Shown: positions 51,015-60,184, numbered from the stretch's first letter. The stretch: 64,000 nt of DNA from Burkholderia sp. BCC1644 (GCF_902833225.1 NZ_CADFEI010000025.1:1-64000), one strand, 5' to 3'. The notes: generated by a model from the sequence alone, not told the origin. A program made the numbers and translations.

Positions 51015-52445
51015 ATGTCCAAGGAATTTGACGTCGTCGTGATCGGCGCCGGCCCCGGCGGCTACATCGCCGCGATTCGCGCCGCGCAGCTCGGCAAGAC
51101 CGTTGCCTGTATCGAGAAGTGGAAGAACCCGGCCGGCGCGCTGAAGCTCGGCGGCACGTGCCTGAACGTCGGCTGCATCCCGTCGAAGGCGCTGCTCGCG
51201 TCGTCGGAAGAATTCGAGAACACGTCGCATCACCTGGCCGACCACGGCATCACGGTCGACGGCGTGAAGATCGACGTCGCGAAGATGCTCGGCCGCAAGG
51301 ATGCGATCGTCGAGAAAATGACGAGCGGGATCGAATTCCTGTTCAAGAAGAACAAGATCACCTGGCTGAAGGGCCATGGCAAGTTCACCGGCAAGACCGA
51401 CGCCGGCGTGCAGATCGAAGTGAGCGGCGAAGGTGAAACCGAAGTCGTCACCGCGAAGAACGTGATCATCGCGACGGGCTCGAAGGCGCGTCACCTGCCG
51501 GGCATCCCGGTCGACAACAAGATCGTGTCGGACAACGAAGGTGCGCTGACGTTCGACGCGGTGCCGAAGAAGCTCGCCGTGATCGGCGCCGGCGTGATCG
51601 GCCTCGAGCTCGGCTCGGTGTGGCGCCGCCTGGGTGCCGAAGTGACGGTGCTCGAAGCGCTGCCGGCATTCCTCGGCGCAGCCGACGAAGCGCTCGCCAA
51701 GGAAGCGGCCAAGCTGTTCAAGAAGCAGGGCCTCGACATCAATCTCGGCGTGAAGATCGGTGAAGTGAAGGCGACCGCCGACGGCGTGTCGATCGCCTAC
51801 ACGGACAAGGACGGCAACGCGCAGACGCTCGACGCCGACCGCCTGATCGTGTCGGTCGGCCGCGTGCCGAACACCGACAACCTCGGCCTCGAGGCAATCG
51901 GCCTGAAGGCGAACGAGCGCGGCTTCATCGACGTCGACGATCATTGCCGTACGGCGGTGCCGAACGTGTACGCGATCGGCGACGTGGTGCGCGGCCCGAT
52001 GCTCGCGCACAAGGCGGAAGACGAAGGCGTGCTGGTCGCGGAAGTGATCGACGGCCAGAAGCCGCACATCGACTACAACTGCATTCCGTGGGTGATCTAC
52101 ACGTACCCGGAAATCGCATGGGTCGGCAAGACGGAGCAGCAGCTGAAGGCGGAAGGCCGCGAGATCAAGTCGGGCAAGTTCCCGTTCTCGATCAACGGCC
52201 GCGCGCTCGGCATGAATGCGCCGGACGGCTTCGTGAAGATGATCGCGGATGCGAAGACCGACGAACTGCTCGGCGTGCACGTGATCGCCGCGAACGCGTC
52301 GGACCTGATCGCGGAAGCCGTGGTGGCGATGGAATTCAAGGCGGCGTCGGAAGACATCGCCCGCATCTGCCATCCGCACCCGTCGATGTCGGAAGTGATG
52401 CGCGAAGCGGCGCTCGCCGTCGACAAGCGCTCGCTGAACAGCTGA
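51015..52445 (+). CDS. lpdA: Dihydrolipoyl dehydrogenase (E3)
   Basis: A 476-residue FAD-disulfide oxidoreductase that reoxidises dihydrolipoamide with NAD+. It has the FAD motif VVIGAGPGGYIAAIRAAQLG, the redox-active disulfide in GGTCLNVGCIPSKALL, an NAD motif (AVIGAGVIGLELGSVWRRLG) and the C-terminal interface with the His-Glu pair in CHPHPSMSEVMREAAL. AAAGGATTGTC precedes the ATG. It is the third gene of the complex and may also serve other 2-oxoacid dehydrogenases. Confidence 0.97.
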   Translation: MSKEFDVVVIGAGPGGYIAAIRAAQLGKTVACIEKWKNPAGALKLGGTCLNVGCIPSKALLASSEEFENTSHHLADHGITVDGVKIDVAKMLGRKDAIVEKMTSGIEFLFKKNKITWLKGHGKFTGKTDAGVQIEVSGEGETEVVTAKNVIIATGSKARHLPGIPVDNKIVSDNEGALTFDAVPKKLAVIGAGVIGLELGSVWRRLGAEVTVLEALPAFLGAADEALAKEAAKLFKKQGLDINLGVKIGEVKATADGVSIAYTDKDGNAQTLDADRLIVSVGRVPNTDNLGLEAIGLKANERGFIDVDDHCRTAVPNVYAIGDVVRGPMLAHKAEDEGVLVAEVIDGQKPHIDYNCIPWVIYTYPEIAWVGKTEQQLKAEGREIKSGKFPFSINGRALGMNAPDGFVKMIADAKTDELLGVHVIAANASDLIAEAVVAMEFKAASEDIARICHPHPSMSEVMREAALAVDKRSLNS

Positions 52446-52492
52446 GCACGGTATAGCGCCTGCCGGCAATCGGCCGGCGCAACCGTCTCATG

Positions 52493-52531
52493 ACGAAGGC
52501 GGGCGGGGTTTCCCGCTCGCCTTCGTTCTTT
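52493..52531 (+). terminator. Intrinsic terminator of the sucA-sucB-lpdA operon
   Basis: ACGAAGGCGGGCGGG and CCCGCTCGCCTTCGT arms (15 bp, one wobble) with a GTTT loop, followed by TCTTT. An in-frame ATG of the next gene at 52490 falls in this stem, which argues against that start. Confidence 0.8.
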
Positions 52532-52543
52532 CCGGTTTGCCCG

Positions 52544-53641
52544 ATGAACGTCACCGAATACTACACGCGCGAACTGACCACGCGCGGCTATCAGTCCGAT
52601 CCCGCGCAGCGCGCGGCCGTCGATCGCCTGCAGCAATGTTTCGACGAGTGGGTCGAGTACAAGGCGCGCCGCTCGAACGCATTCAAGAAGCTCATCAATC
52701 ATCCCGACCTCCCGCGCGGCGTCTACATGTGGGGCGGCGTCGGTCGCGGCAAGAGCTTCCTGATGGACAGCTTCTATGCGGTCGTGCCCGTGCAGCGCAA
52801 GACGCGCCTGCATTTCCACGAATTCATGCGCGAAGTACATCGCGAACTCGAGGAACTGAAAGGGCAGGCCGATCCGCTCGACGAACTCGCGCGGCGGATT
52901 GCGAAGCGCTACCGGCTGATCTGCTTCGACGAATTCCACGTGTCGGACATTGCGGACGCGATGATCCTGTACCGTCTGCTCGACCGCCTGTTCAACAACG
53001 GCGTGCAGTTCGTGATGACGTCCAACTACGATCCCGACGACCTGTATCCGGATGGTCTGCATCGCGACCGCATGCTGCCGGCGATCGCGCTGATCAAGGA
53101 CAGGCTCGACGTGCTGAACGTCGACGCGGGCGTCGATTATCGCCAGCGCACGCTCGCGCAGGTGAAGATGTATCACACGCCGCTCGGCGCGGACGCCGAT
53201 CGCGAACTGCGCCATGCGTTCGGCAAGCTCGCGGCGGTACCCGACGAAAGCCCGATCCTGCATATCGAGAAGCGCGAGTTGAAGGCGCTGCGCAAGGCGG
53301 ACGGTGTCGTCTGGTTCGACTTCGCGACGCTGTGCGGCGGCCCGCGTTCGCAGAACGACTACCTCGAGCTGGCGAGCCGCTTCCATGCGATCGTGCTGTC
53401 CGAGGTACCGCAGATGTCGCCGCGGATGGCGTCCGAGGCGCGCCGCTTCACGTGGCTCATCGACGTGCTGTACGATCACAAGGTCAAGCTGCTGATGTCG
53501 GCAGCGGTGCCGGCGGAGCAGTTGTACGTCGAAGGCCCGATGGCCAACGAATTCGCGCGCACGGTGTCGCGAATCGTCGAGATGCAGTCGAAGGAGTACC
53601 TCGAAACGCCGCGCCGCATCGTCGATACGTCGCTGACCTGA
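52544..53641 (+). CDS. zapE: Cell division protein ZapE (AFG1-like ATPase)
   Basis: A 365-residue P-loop ATPase of the AFG1/ZapE family, which binds FtsZ and destabilises its polymers in E. coli. The N-terminus is NVTEYYTRELTTRGYQSDPA. Walker A is GGVGRGKSFLMDSF (near residue 70) and Walker B is RLICFDEFHVSDIADAM. The Arg-rich C-terminus has the segment RFTWLIDVLYDHKVKL. I chose 52544 over 52490 because the upstream ATG lies in the lpdA terminator and the added residues are not conserved. Confidence 0.92.
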   Translation: MNVTEYYTRELTTRGYQSDPAQRAAVDRLQQCFDEWVEYKARRSNAFKKLINHPDLPRGVYMWGGVGRGKSFLMDSFYAVVPVQRKTRLHFHEFMREVHRELEELKGQADPLDELARRIAKRYRLICFDEFHVSDIADAMILYRLLDRLFNNGVQFVMTSNYDPDDLYPDGLHRDRMLPAIALIKDRLDVLNVDAGVDYRQRTLAQVKMYHTPLGADADRELRHAFGKLAAVPDESPILHIEKRELKALRKADGVVWFDFATLCGGPRSQNDYLELASRFHAIVLSEVPQMSPRMASEARRFTWLIDVLYDHKVKLLMSAAVPAEQLYVEGPMANEFARTVSRIVEMQSKEYLETPRRIVDTSLT

Positions 53642-53785
53642 TTGCCTTGTCCGGTAATTGACGAGATTCAAACGTCAATTCCGGTCAAATCCGCGCAATC
53701 TCGGGGTATTTTCGGATTTGTCTTATATTCATTGTTGAGGTGAGCCGATATCGTTGTGTCATGGTTACCAAGGCTGGAGATGTCC

Positions 53786-54196
53786 ATGACACCGTATCGC
53801 GATCTGACCGACCACGAGTGGCGCAGCGTTGTGCCACTTCTGCCCGAAATGCAGCCGCGCACCGAGTTGCGCGGCCGTCCGTTAGCCAATACGCGGGCCG
53901 TCCTGAACGGCGTGCTCTGGGTGATCTACAGCGGCGCAACGTGGTCCGCCATGCCGCGCCGTTACCCGTCGTATCAAACTTGCCATCGCCGCTTCAAGGT
54001 CTGGCACGAGACGGGCACGCTGTTGAGCGTGATGCGTGAACTCTATGGCGACTCGGGCGTGAATCTGTGCAACGAATTGTCCGCACGGATGCGCAAGCAC
54101 ACGCAATCGAAGGCGGCGGAGGCGCGTAGCAACGCGGTACCCGCGTATCGCACACCGGGCGGCTATGCGCCCGACTCGCTGAAGCATGCAGCGTGA
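53786..54196 (+). CDS. Stand-alone IS5-type transposase N-terminal domain (DUF4096-like)
   Basis: A 136-residue paralogue of the protein at 26160-26561. It shares LTDHEWRSVVPLL, RGRPLANTRAVLNGVLWVIY, GATWSAMPRRYPSYQTCHRR and a final helix, but has a different basic C-terminal tail and no DDE domain. No terminal inverted repeats or target duplications flank it. The start at 53786 follows GGAG with a 6-nt gap; an ATG at 53780 is too close to the ribosome-binding site. A terminator-like hairpin follows. Confidence 0.75.
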   Translation: MTPYRDLTDHEWRSVVPLLPEMQPRTELRGRPLANTRAVLNGVLWVIYSGATWSAMPRRYPSYQTCHRRFKVWHETGTLLSVMRELYGDSGVNLCNELSARMRKHTQSKAAEARSNAVPAYRTPGGYAPDSLKHAA

Positions 54197-54230
54197 TGCC
54201 GATCCATTTCTGTTGCGCCCGCACCCAAAG

Positions 54231-54268
54231 AAAATCGGCCTGACGACTTCGTCGCAGGCCGATTTTTC
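54231..54268. terminator. Bidirectional terminator between convergent genes
   Basis: AAATCGGCCTG and CAGGCCGATTTT arms around ACGACTTCGTCG, which can itself pair, with short A and T runs on either side. Confidence 0.75.
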
Positions 54269-54298
54269 ATTGAGCCGCGCGTCGGCGCGCGAGCTGCG

Positions 54299-54760
54299 TT
54301 ATTGCTGGCGAACCCAGGTCTGCGACCGGCCGAGCAGCGATACGCCGATGTAACCGCGCACCACGAGTTTCTGGCCGCCGTCTTCGAGCGTCATCTTGCA
54401 CTTGTAGACCTTGCCGTTCTCCGGGTCGAGAATGTTGCCGCCGTCCCAGTGGTCGCCTTCCTTCTTCATTGCCTTGATGATCGTCATGCCCTTGATGAGC
54501 TGATCCTTGCGCTCGTCCGTGCAGGCGGAGCAGCGGCGGTCGGGCGTATCGTTCGCGCCGAGGCCCTTGACGACCTTGCCCGTCAGCGCACCGTCGCCGT
54601 CCTCGGCGATCTGCACGAGTGCCTTCGGTTGATGGGTGTTGTCATCGATCGTCTGCCACATGCCGACGGGATTGTCGGCTTGTGCGAACGTGGGGGCTGC
54701 GCAGGCGAGCAGTGCGCCGGCAACGGCGATTGCACGCAACGGGCGGGTCAGTTGAATCAT
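54299..54760 (-). CDS. DUF2147 domain secreted protein
   Basis: A 153-residue protein with a Sec signal peptide (IAVAGALLACAAPTFAQA, cleavage near residue 27). The mature part is DUF2147, seen from NPVGMWQTIDDNTHQPKALV, the CSACTDERKDQ Cys pair and GNILDPENGKVYKCKMTLED to the final GRSQTWVRQ. It is a beta-rich periplasmic or secreted protein of unknown function. AAGGAGGACGACA precedes the ATG. Confidence 0.88.
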   Translation of the reverse strand: MIQLTRPLRAIAVAGALLACAAPTFAQADNPVGMWQTIDDNTHQPKALVQIAEDGDGALTGKVVKGLGANDTPDRRCSACTDERKDQLIKGMTIIKAMKKEGDHWDGGNILDPENGKVYKCKMTLEDGGQKLVVRGYIGVSLLGRSQTWVRQQ

Positions 54761-54890
54761 TGTCGTCCTCCTTGTTTTGCATGTCGTGTTCGATTCGCCC
54801 GCACGACCGTCTGCATGGGGCGGGCATGTTGCGAGCTTCGCCAGAATACGTGAAACCGTGCGCCACGTTTGATAGAGGGGACTCTAATCG

Positions 54891-54917
54891 AAACAGCCCG
54901 CGTGATGCGGGCTGTTT
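54891..54917. terminator. Terminator between the FhaC-like gene and DUF2147 gene
   Basis: AAACAGCCCGC and GCGGGCTGTTT form an 11-bp perfect stem with a GTGAT loop. It starts 10 bp after the stop of the FhaC-like gene on the minus strand and ends that operon. Confidence 0.8.
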
Positions 54918-54926
54918 GGTGTCCGA

Positions 54927-56612
54927 TCAGTTGAGCTGATACGAGAATGCGGCGTTGATGCGCGGGCTGCGCGATGCGCTTTCGACGGGTGCGTCGCCGA
55001 TCGGCTTCGCGACGTTCAGGTCGAGACTGTAGAAGCGGCTGTCGGTAAACCGCACACCGATGCCGACCGACGACATGCGGTTCGGTGACGGCGTGCCCGA
55101 GTGCAGGTAGACGCGCGCCATGTCGTACGCGACGTACGGCGTGATCGATTTCAGATACGTCCAGCCCGGTGTGAAGCCGCGATTGACCTCAAGCGACATC
55201 CCCCAGCCAGAGTCGCCCGATGCCTCGCCAGGCTGGTAGCCGAGCGCGTAGCGGGTCGAGCCGAACGAGATCTGTTCGGACGTCGGCAGCGAGTCGGGGC
55301 TGTATTGGCCGGTCAGCGAAACCGACGTGCCGATCCGGAACGGCCACTCGTTGGTTTGCGTGACAGTCGCGCCGGTGCGAACGAAGGTGAGCGAAATCGG
55401 ATCTGCGTAGGTGACCCCCACGCCATTAACCAGGCCGGTCTGTGATTTCGATGCGCCGAGGATGTCGAACGCCTTGGCCACGTTGACGCTCAGTTTTCGC
55501 ACCTGTTTCGGTTCGACACTGGTGTAGTCGAGTTGCAGTTGCAGCACGCGCACTTGAGACCGGTTGTCGAGCGTATTGCCGTTGAGCTGACTCTGATAGC
55601 GGTCTTCGTTATGCGCTGCGTAGCCCGATACCGTGCCGAGCAAGCTGCGCTGGTTGTTCAGCAGGATTGGGTAGGATGCCGAAAGACCGAGCTTCTCGTT
55701 CTTCACAGTGCGCTGAACGGTTGACGGCAGCCCCGGGTTGTCGGTCGGCTTGCCGCGATACGTGCTTGCGTCGAGGCGCGTGATCAGGCCGCTGCTGCCG
55801 ACGGGCACCGCGCCGCTGAATGCGAAGTAGGTCTGCTTGTCACGTCCCGGCGGCGCGAGCGCCGAGATGCTCAGCTGCTCGCCGAACCGCGTGAGGCCGT
55901 TTTCGGTCGCGGTGATGAGGCCCTGGACGCCCGGGTGGTTGAAGTCGATGCCGGTGCTGACGTTGAACGCCTTGCGGTCGACCGCAAGTTCGAGCGTCGT
56001 GGCGCCGTCGGTGGTTTGCGGCGGCGGGACATTCGCCTTCACCGTGAGGCCGGGCAGCAGGCCGAACGTGTTCACGTAACGTTCGAACGTCGCGCGGCGC
56101 AGCGGGCGATCGGCCGTGATGTGCGCAGCGATCGCGCGGATCTTCGGTTCCATCGCACCGGGCTTGCCGGTGACTTTGACGTCCGACACATAGCCTTCGA
56201 CAACCGTGATGCGCACGACGCCGTTCTCGAACGTCTGCGCGGGAACGAACGCGAACGACAGCGCGTAGCCGCGCTCCTGGTACAGCTTCGTCACGCCGTT
56301 GGCGGTTTCGATCAGGTCGCCGATCGTGATCTCCTTGCCGACGAGGGGGGTGAAGCGGCGCGAGATTTCCTCGAACGGCACCGACTTCACGCCTTCGACC
56401 TGAAACGTCGACGGTGTCAGGTGTCGCGACAGCAGTTCCTGCAACTGCGGCGCTTGCGGTGCGACCTGCACGGTAACGTTCGGGCCGGTTTTCGGTGCGT
56501 TGATCTGGGGAAGGGAGTCGAGCGGGTTACCGCCGACGCGCGATTGTGCATGTGCCGTGCTTGCTGCCGCGATCGCGAGCAGCATCATCCATCTGTCGAG
56601 TCTGGATTTCAT
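54927..56612 (-). CDS. FhaC/ShlB-like outer-membrane transporter (two-partner secretion type)
   Basis: A 561-residue Omp85-superfamily protein. It has a signal peptide (MMLLAIAAASTAHA, cleaved near residue 24), a POTRA domain (about 70-150: FQVEGVKSVPFEEISRRFTP and GYALSFAFVPAQTFENGVVR), a second POTRA and a 16-strand barrel. The L6-loop motif (VRGY in FhaC) appears as TRYALGYQPGE near residue 455, and the C-terminus AFSYQLN follows the terminal-strand rule. Such proteins export TpsA partners. No TpsA-type gene with a TPS domain is adjacent; instead two collagen-like lipoprotein genes lie upstream on the same strand. The start at 56612 follows GAGGAAG. Confidence 0.88.
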   Translation of the reverse strand: MKSRLDRWMMLLAIAAASTAHAQSRVGGNPLDSLPQINAPKTGPNVTVQVAPQAPQLQELLSRHLTPSTFQVEGVKSVPFEEISRRFTPLVGKEITIGDLIETANGVTKLYQERGYALSFAFVPAQTFENGVVRITVVEGYVSDVKVTGKPGAMEPKIRAIAAHITADRPLRRATFERYVNTFGLLPGLTVKANVPPPQTTDGATTLELAVDRKAFNVSTGIDFNHPGVQGLITATENGLTRFGEQLSISALAPPGRDKQTYFAFSGAVPVGSSGLITRLDASTYRGKPTDNPGLPSTVQRTVKNEKLGLSASYPILLNNQRSLLGTVSGYAAHNEDRYQSQLNGNTLDNRSQVRVLQLQLDYTSVEPKQVRKLSVNVAKAFDILGASKSQTGLVNGVGVTYADPISLTFVRTGATVTQTNEWPFRIGTSVSLTGQYSPDSLPTSEQISFGSTRYALGYQPGEASGDSGWGMSLEVNRGFTPGWTYLKSITPYVAYDMARVYLHSGTPSPNRMSSVGIGVRFTDSRFYSLDLNVAKPIGDAPVESASRSPRINAAFSYQLN

Positions 56613-56656
56613 TGTTCTTCCTCGTAGGCCTTGCTTTTCGTCTTCTTTGTAATGCC

Positions 56657-56684
56657 GACGCGCGACACCAAAGTGTCGCGCGTC
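56657..56684. other. Perfect 12-bp intercistronic hairpin
   Basis: GACGCGCGACAC and GTGTCGCGCGTC with a CAAA loop lie in the 144-bp gap between the second collagen-like gene and the FhaC-like gene. It lacks a T run on the minus strand, so it may set the expression ratio by processing. Confidence 0.55.
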
Positions 56685-56756
56685 GCGTGCCGCCATGCCG
56701 GTTGTGTTTGTACGGCCGCGCCATTCGCTCCGGCTGCGATGGTGCGACCGTCCTCC

Positions 56757-58178
56757 TTACTTGCCAACGCTACCCAGCGTGCCCAGCAACCCGGTTACCG
56801 GTGCCAGCAGGCCCGACGAGCCGCTACCCGACGAGGCCGTACCCGTGACACTGCCGACCAGCGAGGTGACCGGCGCGAGCGGGCTCGCGCCCCCCGATCC
56901 CGCTGCACCGCCCACTGCTCCGGTGACAGTATTCAGCAAACCGGTGACGGGCGCGAGAGGGTTTGCACTGCCTGCGCCGCCCGTTGCGCCACCGAGCGTG
57001 CCCGTGACCGTCGACACGAGATTCGTGACGGGGGCGAGCGGGCCGCCGCTGCCGCCTGCCGCGCCGCTCAGTGCGCCCGTGACCGTCGACACCAGGCCCG
57101 TGACCGGAGCGAGCGGGCCGCTGCCCGAGCCGCCCGTTGCACCGCCGAGTGCACCCGTGAGCGAGCCGAGCGGCGTCGAACCGAGACCGGACAGCAGGCC
57201 GCCGAGTGGGTTCGTCGAGCCGGAACCCGACGACGTGCCGCTCTGGACGGTCGCCGTCGAGCCGCCGACGAGGCTCGTGATCAGGCCGGGGATCGGTGCT
57301 GCGCCGTTCGGGCCGTTCGGGTTGACGAGGCCGCCTGCGTTGGTCACGGTGTTGCCGACCGCGGTCACGAGTTGACCGACGTCGCCGACGAGCGGCTGGC
57401 TCGACGTGCCGCCGACCTGCTTGCCCGCCGAGCTGATTGCGCCGCCGATCTGGCCGAGCAGGCCGGAGACGGGCTGGCCGAGACCGGTCGTCGTGCCGAC
57501 CTGTTGCGTGACCTGGCCGGCCGTGATCACGAGCGGCGTGATCGCCGAGCTGATCGGTTGCGTGACCTGCTGGACGGCACCCGACGACAGCGTCGAGCCG
57601 ATCGTCGTGCCGGCGGCCGTCAGGCCGTTGGCGACCGTATCGAGCACGGTGCCGACCGGCGTCGTGACCGGCGCGAGCGGCGCGAGCGGGCCCGTGCCGA
57701 GTGCCTTCACCGTCGAGCTCAGGCCGGACACCGTATTGCTCGTCGCACCGACGACATTGCCGAGACCGGCAACCGTCGTGCCGACCGGATCCTTCGTCGA
57801 GCCGATCTGTCCCAGCCCGTTGCTCACCGCATCGGCGGCCGCGCCGACGATCGTGCCGGTACTGGAGAGCGTGCTGCCGACGCCCTTCGTCACGCCGTCG
57901 CCGAGGCCCGGCAGGCTGATGTTGCCGACCGTGCTGCCGAGGTCGGTGGCCGTCTGGCCGACCGTGCTGACGACACCCTTGGTGCCGGTCGGCGAGCCGC
58001 TGGTGCCGCTCGTGCCGGGCGTACCGCTCGTGCTCGGGTTGTTGTTATTGCTGCTGGTCGGCGGCGAGCTGACGCCGCCGCCGCCGCAGGCGGCCAGCAG
58101 GCAGGCTGCGGCGAAGGCGGTGAGGGGCGCGCGCCACTGGCGCAGGGCGACGGTCGTGATGGAACGTTGCTGGGACAT
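56757..58178 (-). CDS. Collagen-like repeat lipoprotein (second paralogue)
   Basis: A 473-residue protein with a lipoprotein signal (LLAACGG, Cys31; Gly at +2 suggests outer-membrane sorting). A short Ser/Thr/Gly-rich segment (STSGTPGTSGTSGSPTG) is followed by valine/threonine/glycine-rich heptad-like repeats, such as GPLAPVTGLVSTVTGAL, in four or five degenerate copies near the C-terminus. The central part aligns with the first paralogue over about 130 residues (QVTQPISSAITP). It ends in GSVGK. The start follows GAGGAG with a 6-nt gap. Similar Burkholderia proteins are called collagen-like triple helix repeat proteins; surface exposure is inferred. Confidence 0.82.
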   Translation of the reverse strand: MSQQRSITTVALRQWRAPLTAFAAACLLAACGGGGVSSPPTSSNNNNPSTSGTPGTSGTSGSPTGTKGVVSTVGQTATDLGSTVGNISLPGLGDGVTKGVGSTLSSTGTIVGAAADAVSNGLGQIGSTKDPVGTTVAGLGNVVGATSNTVSGLSSTVKALGTGPLAPLAPVTTPVGTVLDTVANGLTAAGTTIGSTLSSGAVQQVTQPISSAITPLVITAGQVTQQVGTTTGLGQPVSGLLGQIGGAISSAGKQVGGTSSQPLVGDVGQLVTAVGNTVTNAGGLVNPNGPNGAAPIPGLITSLVGGSTATVQSGTSSGSGSTNPLGGLLSGLGSTPLGSLTGALGGATGGSGSGPLAPVTGLVSTVTGALSGAAGGSGGPLAPVTNLVSTVTGTLGGATGGAGSANPLAPVTGLLNTVTGAVGGAAGSGGASPLAPVTSLVGSVTGTASSGSGSSGLLAPVTGLLGTLGSVGK

Positions 58179-58218
58179 GATGGACTCCTCGCTGTCTTTT
58201 CGATGAATGGATGTCGGA

Positions 58219-59976
58219 TTACTTGCCGTGCGTGCCGCCAAGCAGGCCGCCGATCAGCGACGTGACAGGCGCGAGCGGGTTCGACGACGAGCCCGAGTTC
58301 GTGACGGCACCCGTGCCGCCGCTCAGTGCCGGTACGCCGACGGTGCTGGTGACCGTGGAGACGGCGTTCGTCACGGGGGCGAGCGGGCTGCTGCCGCCAG
58401 CGCCGCCCGTCACGCCGCCGAGGGCCCCTGTGACTGCGCCGAGGAGACCCGTGACCGGTGCGAGCGGGCCGCCGCTCGTTCCGCCCGTTGCGCCGCCGAG
58501 CGCGCCGGTGACCGTCGAGACGAGGCCGGTGACCGGCGCGAGCGGGCTGCCGCTGCCGCCAGCTGCGCCACCGAGTGCGCCGGTGACTGTCGAGACGAGA
58601 CCGGTAACCGGTGCGAGCGGACCGCCGCTGCCGCCAGTTGCGCCACCGAGTGCGCCGGTGACCGTCGAGACGAGGCCGGTGACCGGTGCGAGCGGGCCGC
58701 TGCCGCCGCCTGCTACGCCACCGAGTGCGCCGGTGACCGTGGAGACGAGGCCGGTAACCGGTGCGAGCGGGCCGCTGCCGCCGCCAGCCGCGCCGCCGAG
58801 TGCGCCGGTGACCGTGGAGACGAGGCCGGTGACCGGTGCGAGCGGGCCGCTGCCGCCACCCGTTGCGCCGCCGAGTGTGCCGGTGAGCGTCGAGACGAGG
58901 CCCGTGAGCGGGGCGAGCGGGTTGGTCACGCCGCCGGTGCCGCCCGTGAGCAGGCCGCCGACGGCCTTCACGGTATTGCCCGTCGCCGAGACGGTGTTGC
59001 CGAGGCCCGTCGTGACCGGGTTGCCGCCCGTCGATGCGAGCAGTGCGCCGGCCTGGTTCAGCCCGTTGCCGACCGTGCCGAGCAGCGTGTTGACGGGGGC
59101 GCCGAGGCCGGTCGCCGTGCCGATCGTCTGGGTCGTCTGGCCGACCATCGTCGTGATCGGCGTGATGGCCGAGCTGACCGTCTGCGTGACTTGCTGGATC
59201 GGGCCGGTCGACAGTGCATTGGTGAGGGTCGTGCCGCCGTTCGATACGGCGCCGCCGAGCGTCGACACGAGGCCGCCGACGGCACCCGTGACCGGTGCGA
59301 GCGGCGACAGCGGGCCGCTGCCGAGGCTCGTGACCAGGTTGCCCGTCTGCGTGACTGCGCCGCCGAGCTGGTTGACCACGCCACCCGTGCTGGCGAGCGT
59401 GGTGCCGAGCGGATCCTTCGTTGCGCCGAGCTGGCCGAGACCGTTGCCGAGACCGTTGCCGAGCGCGGTCACCGCGCCGCCGACGCTTTGCACGATGCCG
59501 CCTGCGGCTTGCGTGGTGGCCGGGTTGACGCCGGGCAGCGACTGGCTGCCGATGACGGAGCCGAGACCCGATACGGTGCTGCCGGCACCCGTGACGATAT
59601 TGCTGCTTTGTGCGAGGACCTGTCCCACTGCGTTCGACGACACACCCGACGTGCCGGACGTACCGCTCGTGCCCGAAGTGCCGCTGGTACCGGAAGTGCC
59701 GCTCGTGCCCGAGGTGCCGCTGGTACCGGACGTACCGCTCGTGCCCGAGGTGCCGCTGGTACCGGACGTACCGCTCGTACCCGAGGTGCCGCTCGTGCCG
59801 GAGGTGCCGCCGCCCGACGTCGAGATCGAATCACCGCCGCCCGAGCTCGAGCCGCCGCCGAGACCCTGGCTGATCGAACCGGAACCGCCGCACGCGGAGA
59901 GGGAAAGCATGGCTGCAACGGTGGCCGCGATCAGAGTCGTCCGGAACACGCCATGAGGGATAACCTTGATGTCCAT
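58219..59976 (-). CDS. Collagen-like repeat lipoprotein (first paralogue)
   Basis: A 585-residue low-complexity lipoprotein with a perfect lipobox (LSAC, Cys29, followed by Gly). Residues about 56-110 are 18 Gly-Thr-Ser triplets, a Gly-X-Y collagen-like tract. A valine/threonine-rich central domain shares sequence with the second paralogue (QVTQTVSSAITP), and residues about 350-515 are seven to eight 25-residue repeats of the type GPLAPVTGLVSTVTGALGG. It ends in GGLLGGTHGK. It is first in the operon and lies behind a consensus sigma-54 promoter, divergent from the Flp pilus genes. A role as adhesin or matrix protein is inference. Confidence 0.82.
   Translation of the reverse strand: MDIKVIPHGVFRTTLIAATVAAMLSLSACGGSGSISQGLGGGSSSGGGDSISTSGGGTSGTSGTSGTSGTSGTSGTSGTSGTSGTSGTSGTSGTSGTSGTSGTSGTSGTSGVSSNAVGQVLAQSSNIVTGAGSTVSGLGSVIGSQSLPGVNPATTQAAGGIVQSVGGAVTALGNGLGNGLGQLGATKDPLGTTLASTGGVVNQLGGAVTQTGNLVTSLGSGPLSPLAPVTGAVGGLVSTLGGAVSNGGTTLTNALSTGPIQQVTQTVSSAITPITTMVGQTTQTIGTATGLGAPVNTLLGTVGNGLNQAGALLASTGGNPVTTGLGNTVSATGNTVKAVGGLLTGGTGGVTNPLAPLTGLVSTLTGTLGGATGGGSGPLAPVTGLVSTVTGALGGAAGGGSGPLAPVTGLVSTVTGALGGVAGGGSGPLAPVTGLVSTVTGALGGATGGSGGPLAPVTGLVSTVTGALGGAAGGSGSPLAPVTGLVSTVTGALGGATGGTSGGPLAPVTGLLGAVTGALGGVTGGAGGSSPLAPVTNAVSTVTSTVGVPALSGGTGAVTNSGSSSNPLAPVTSLIGGLLGGTHGK
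58438..58924 (-). repeat. 75-bp tandem repeats in the first collagen-like gene
   Basis: Six to seven units of 75 bp, each encoding about GPLAPVTGLVSTVTGALGG plus a variable six-residue Gly/Ala/Ser spacer. Units are near identical and in frame, so recombination would change length without frameshift. Boundaries are approximate. Confidence 0.8.
59648..59809 (-). repeat. Eighteen 9-bp repeats encoding Gly-Thr-Ser
   Basis: Exactly 18 consecutive 9-bp units (variants of GACGTGCCG on the plus strand) with higher-order 18- and 45-bp periodicity. Slippage changes the number of collagen-like triplets in frame. Confidence 0.9.
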
Positions 59977-60038
59977 TTCTTCCTCGCATTAAAGATGTGT
60001 TGTGAACTGCGTTGTGTTGAGTGGTGCGAGGACTACTC

Positions 60039-60054
60039 TGCAACTGTCGTGCCA
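60039..60054 (-). promoter_or_regulatory. Consensus sigma-54 promoter of the collagen-like operon
   Basis: On the minus strand TGGCACG-ACAG-TTGCA matches the -24/-12 consensus (TGGCACG-N4-TTGCW) at every defined base. Transcription would begin near 60027, about 50 nt before the first collagen-like start codon. Confidence 0.85.
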
Positions 60055-60184
60055 TTTCGATGCCCGACGGTTCGACAACTGGTTTTAAACGAGGCAATTC
60101 CTTGTCGGGAAAGGAAGTTATGGGAATTGAAAGATTGTTGAATCTGTTTAAGTGCAGACGAATGAGAACGGTTTCGGCCGTTTC

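Noticed and set aside
53786..54196. Active insertion sequence
   Set aside because: Only the N-terminal domain is encoded; no DDE domain, inverted repeats or target duplications are present.
57290..57340. NPNG motif of TPS domains in the second collagen-like protein
   Set aside because: The NPNGPNG stretch is in a low-complexity middle region, not an N-terminal beta-helix domain, so it does not make the protein a TpsA substrate.
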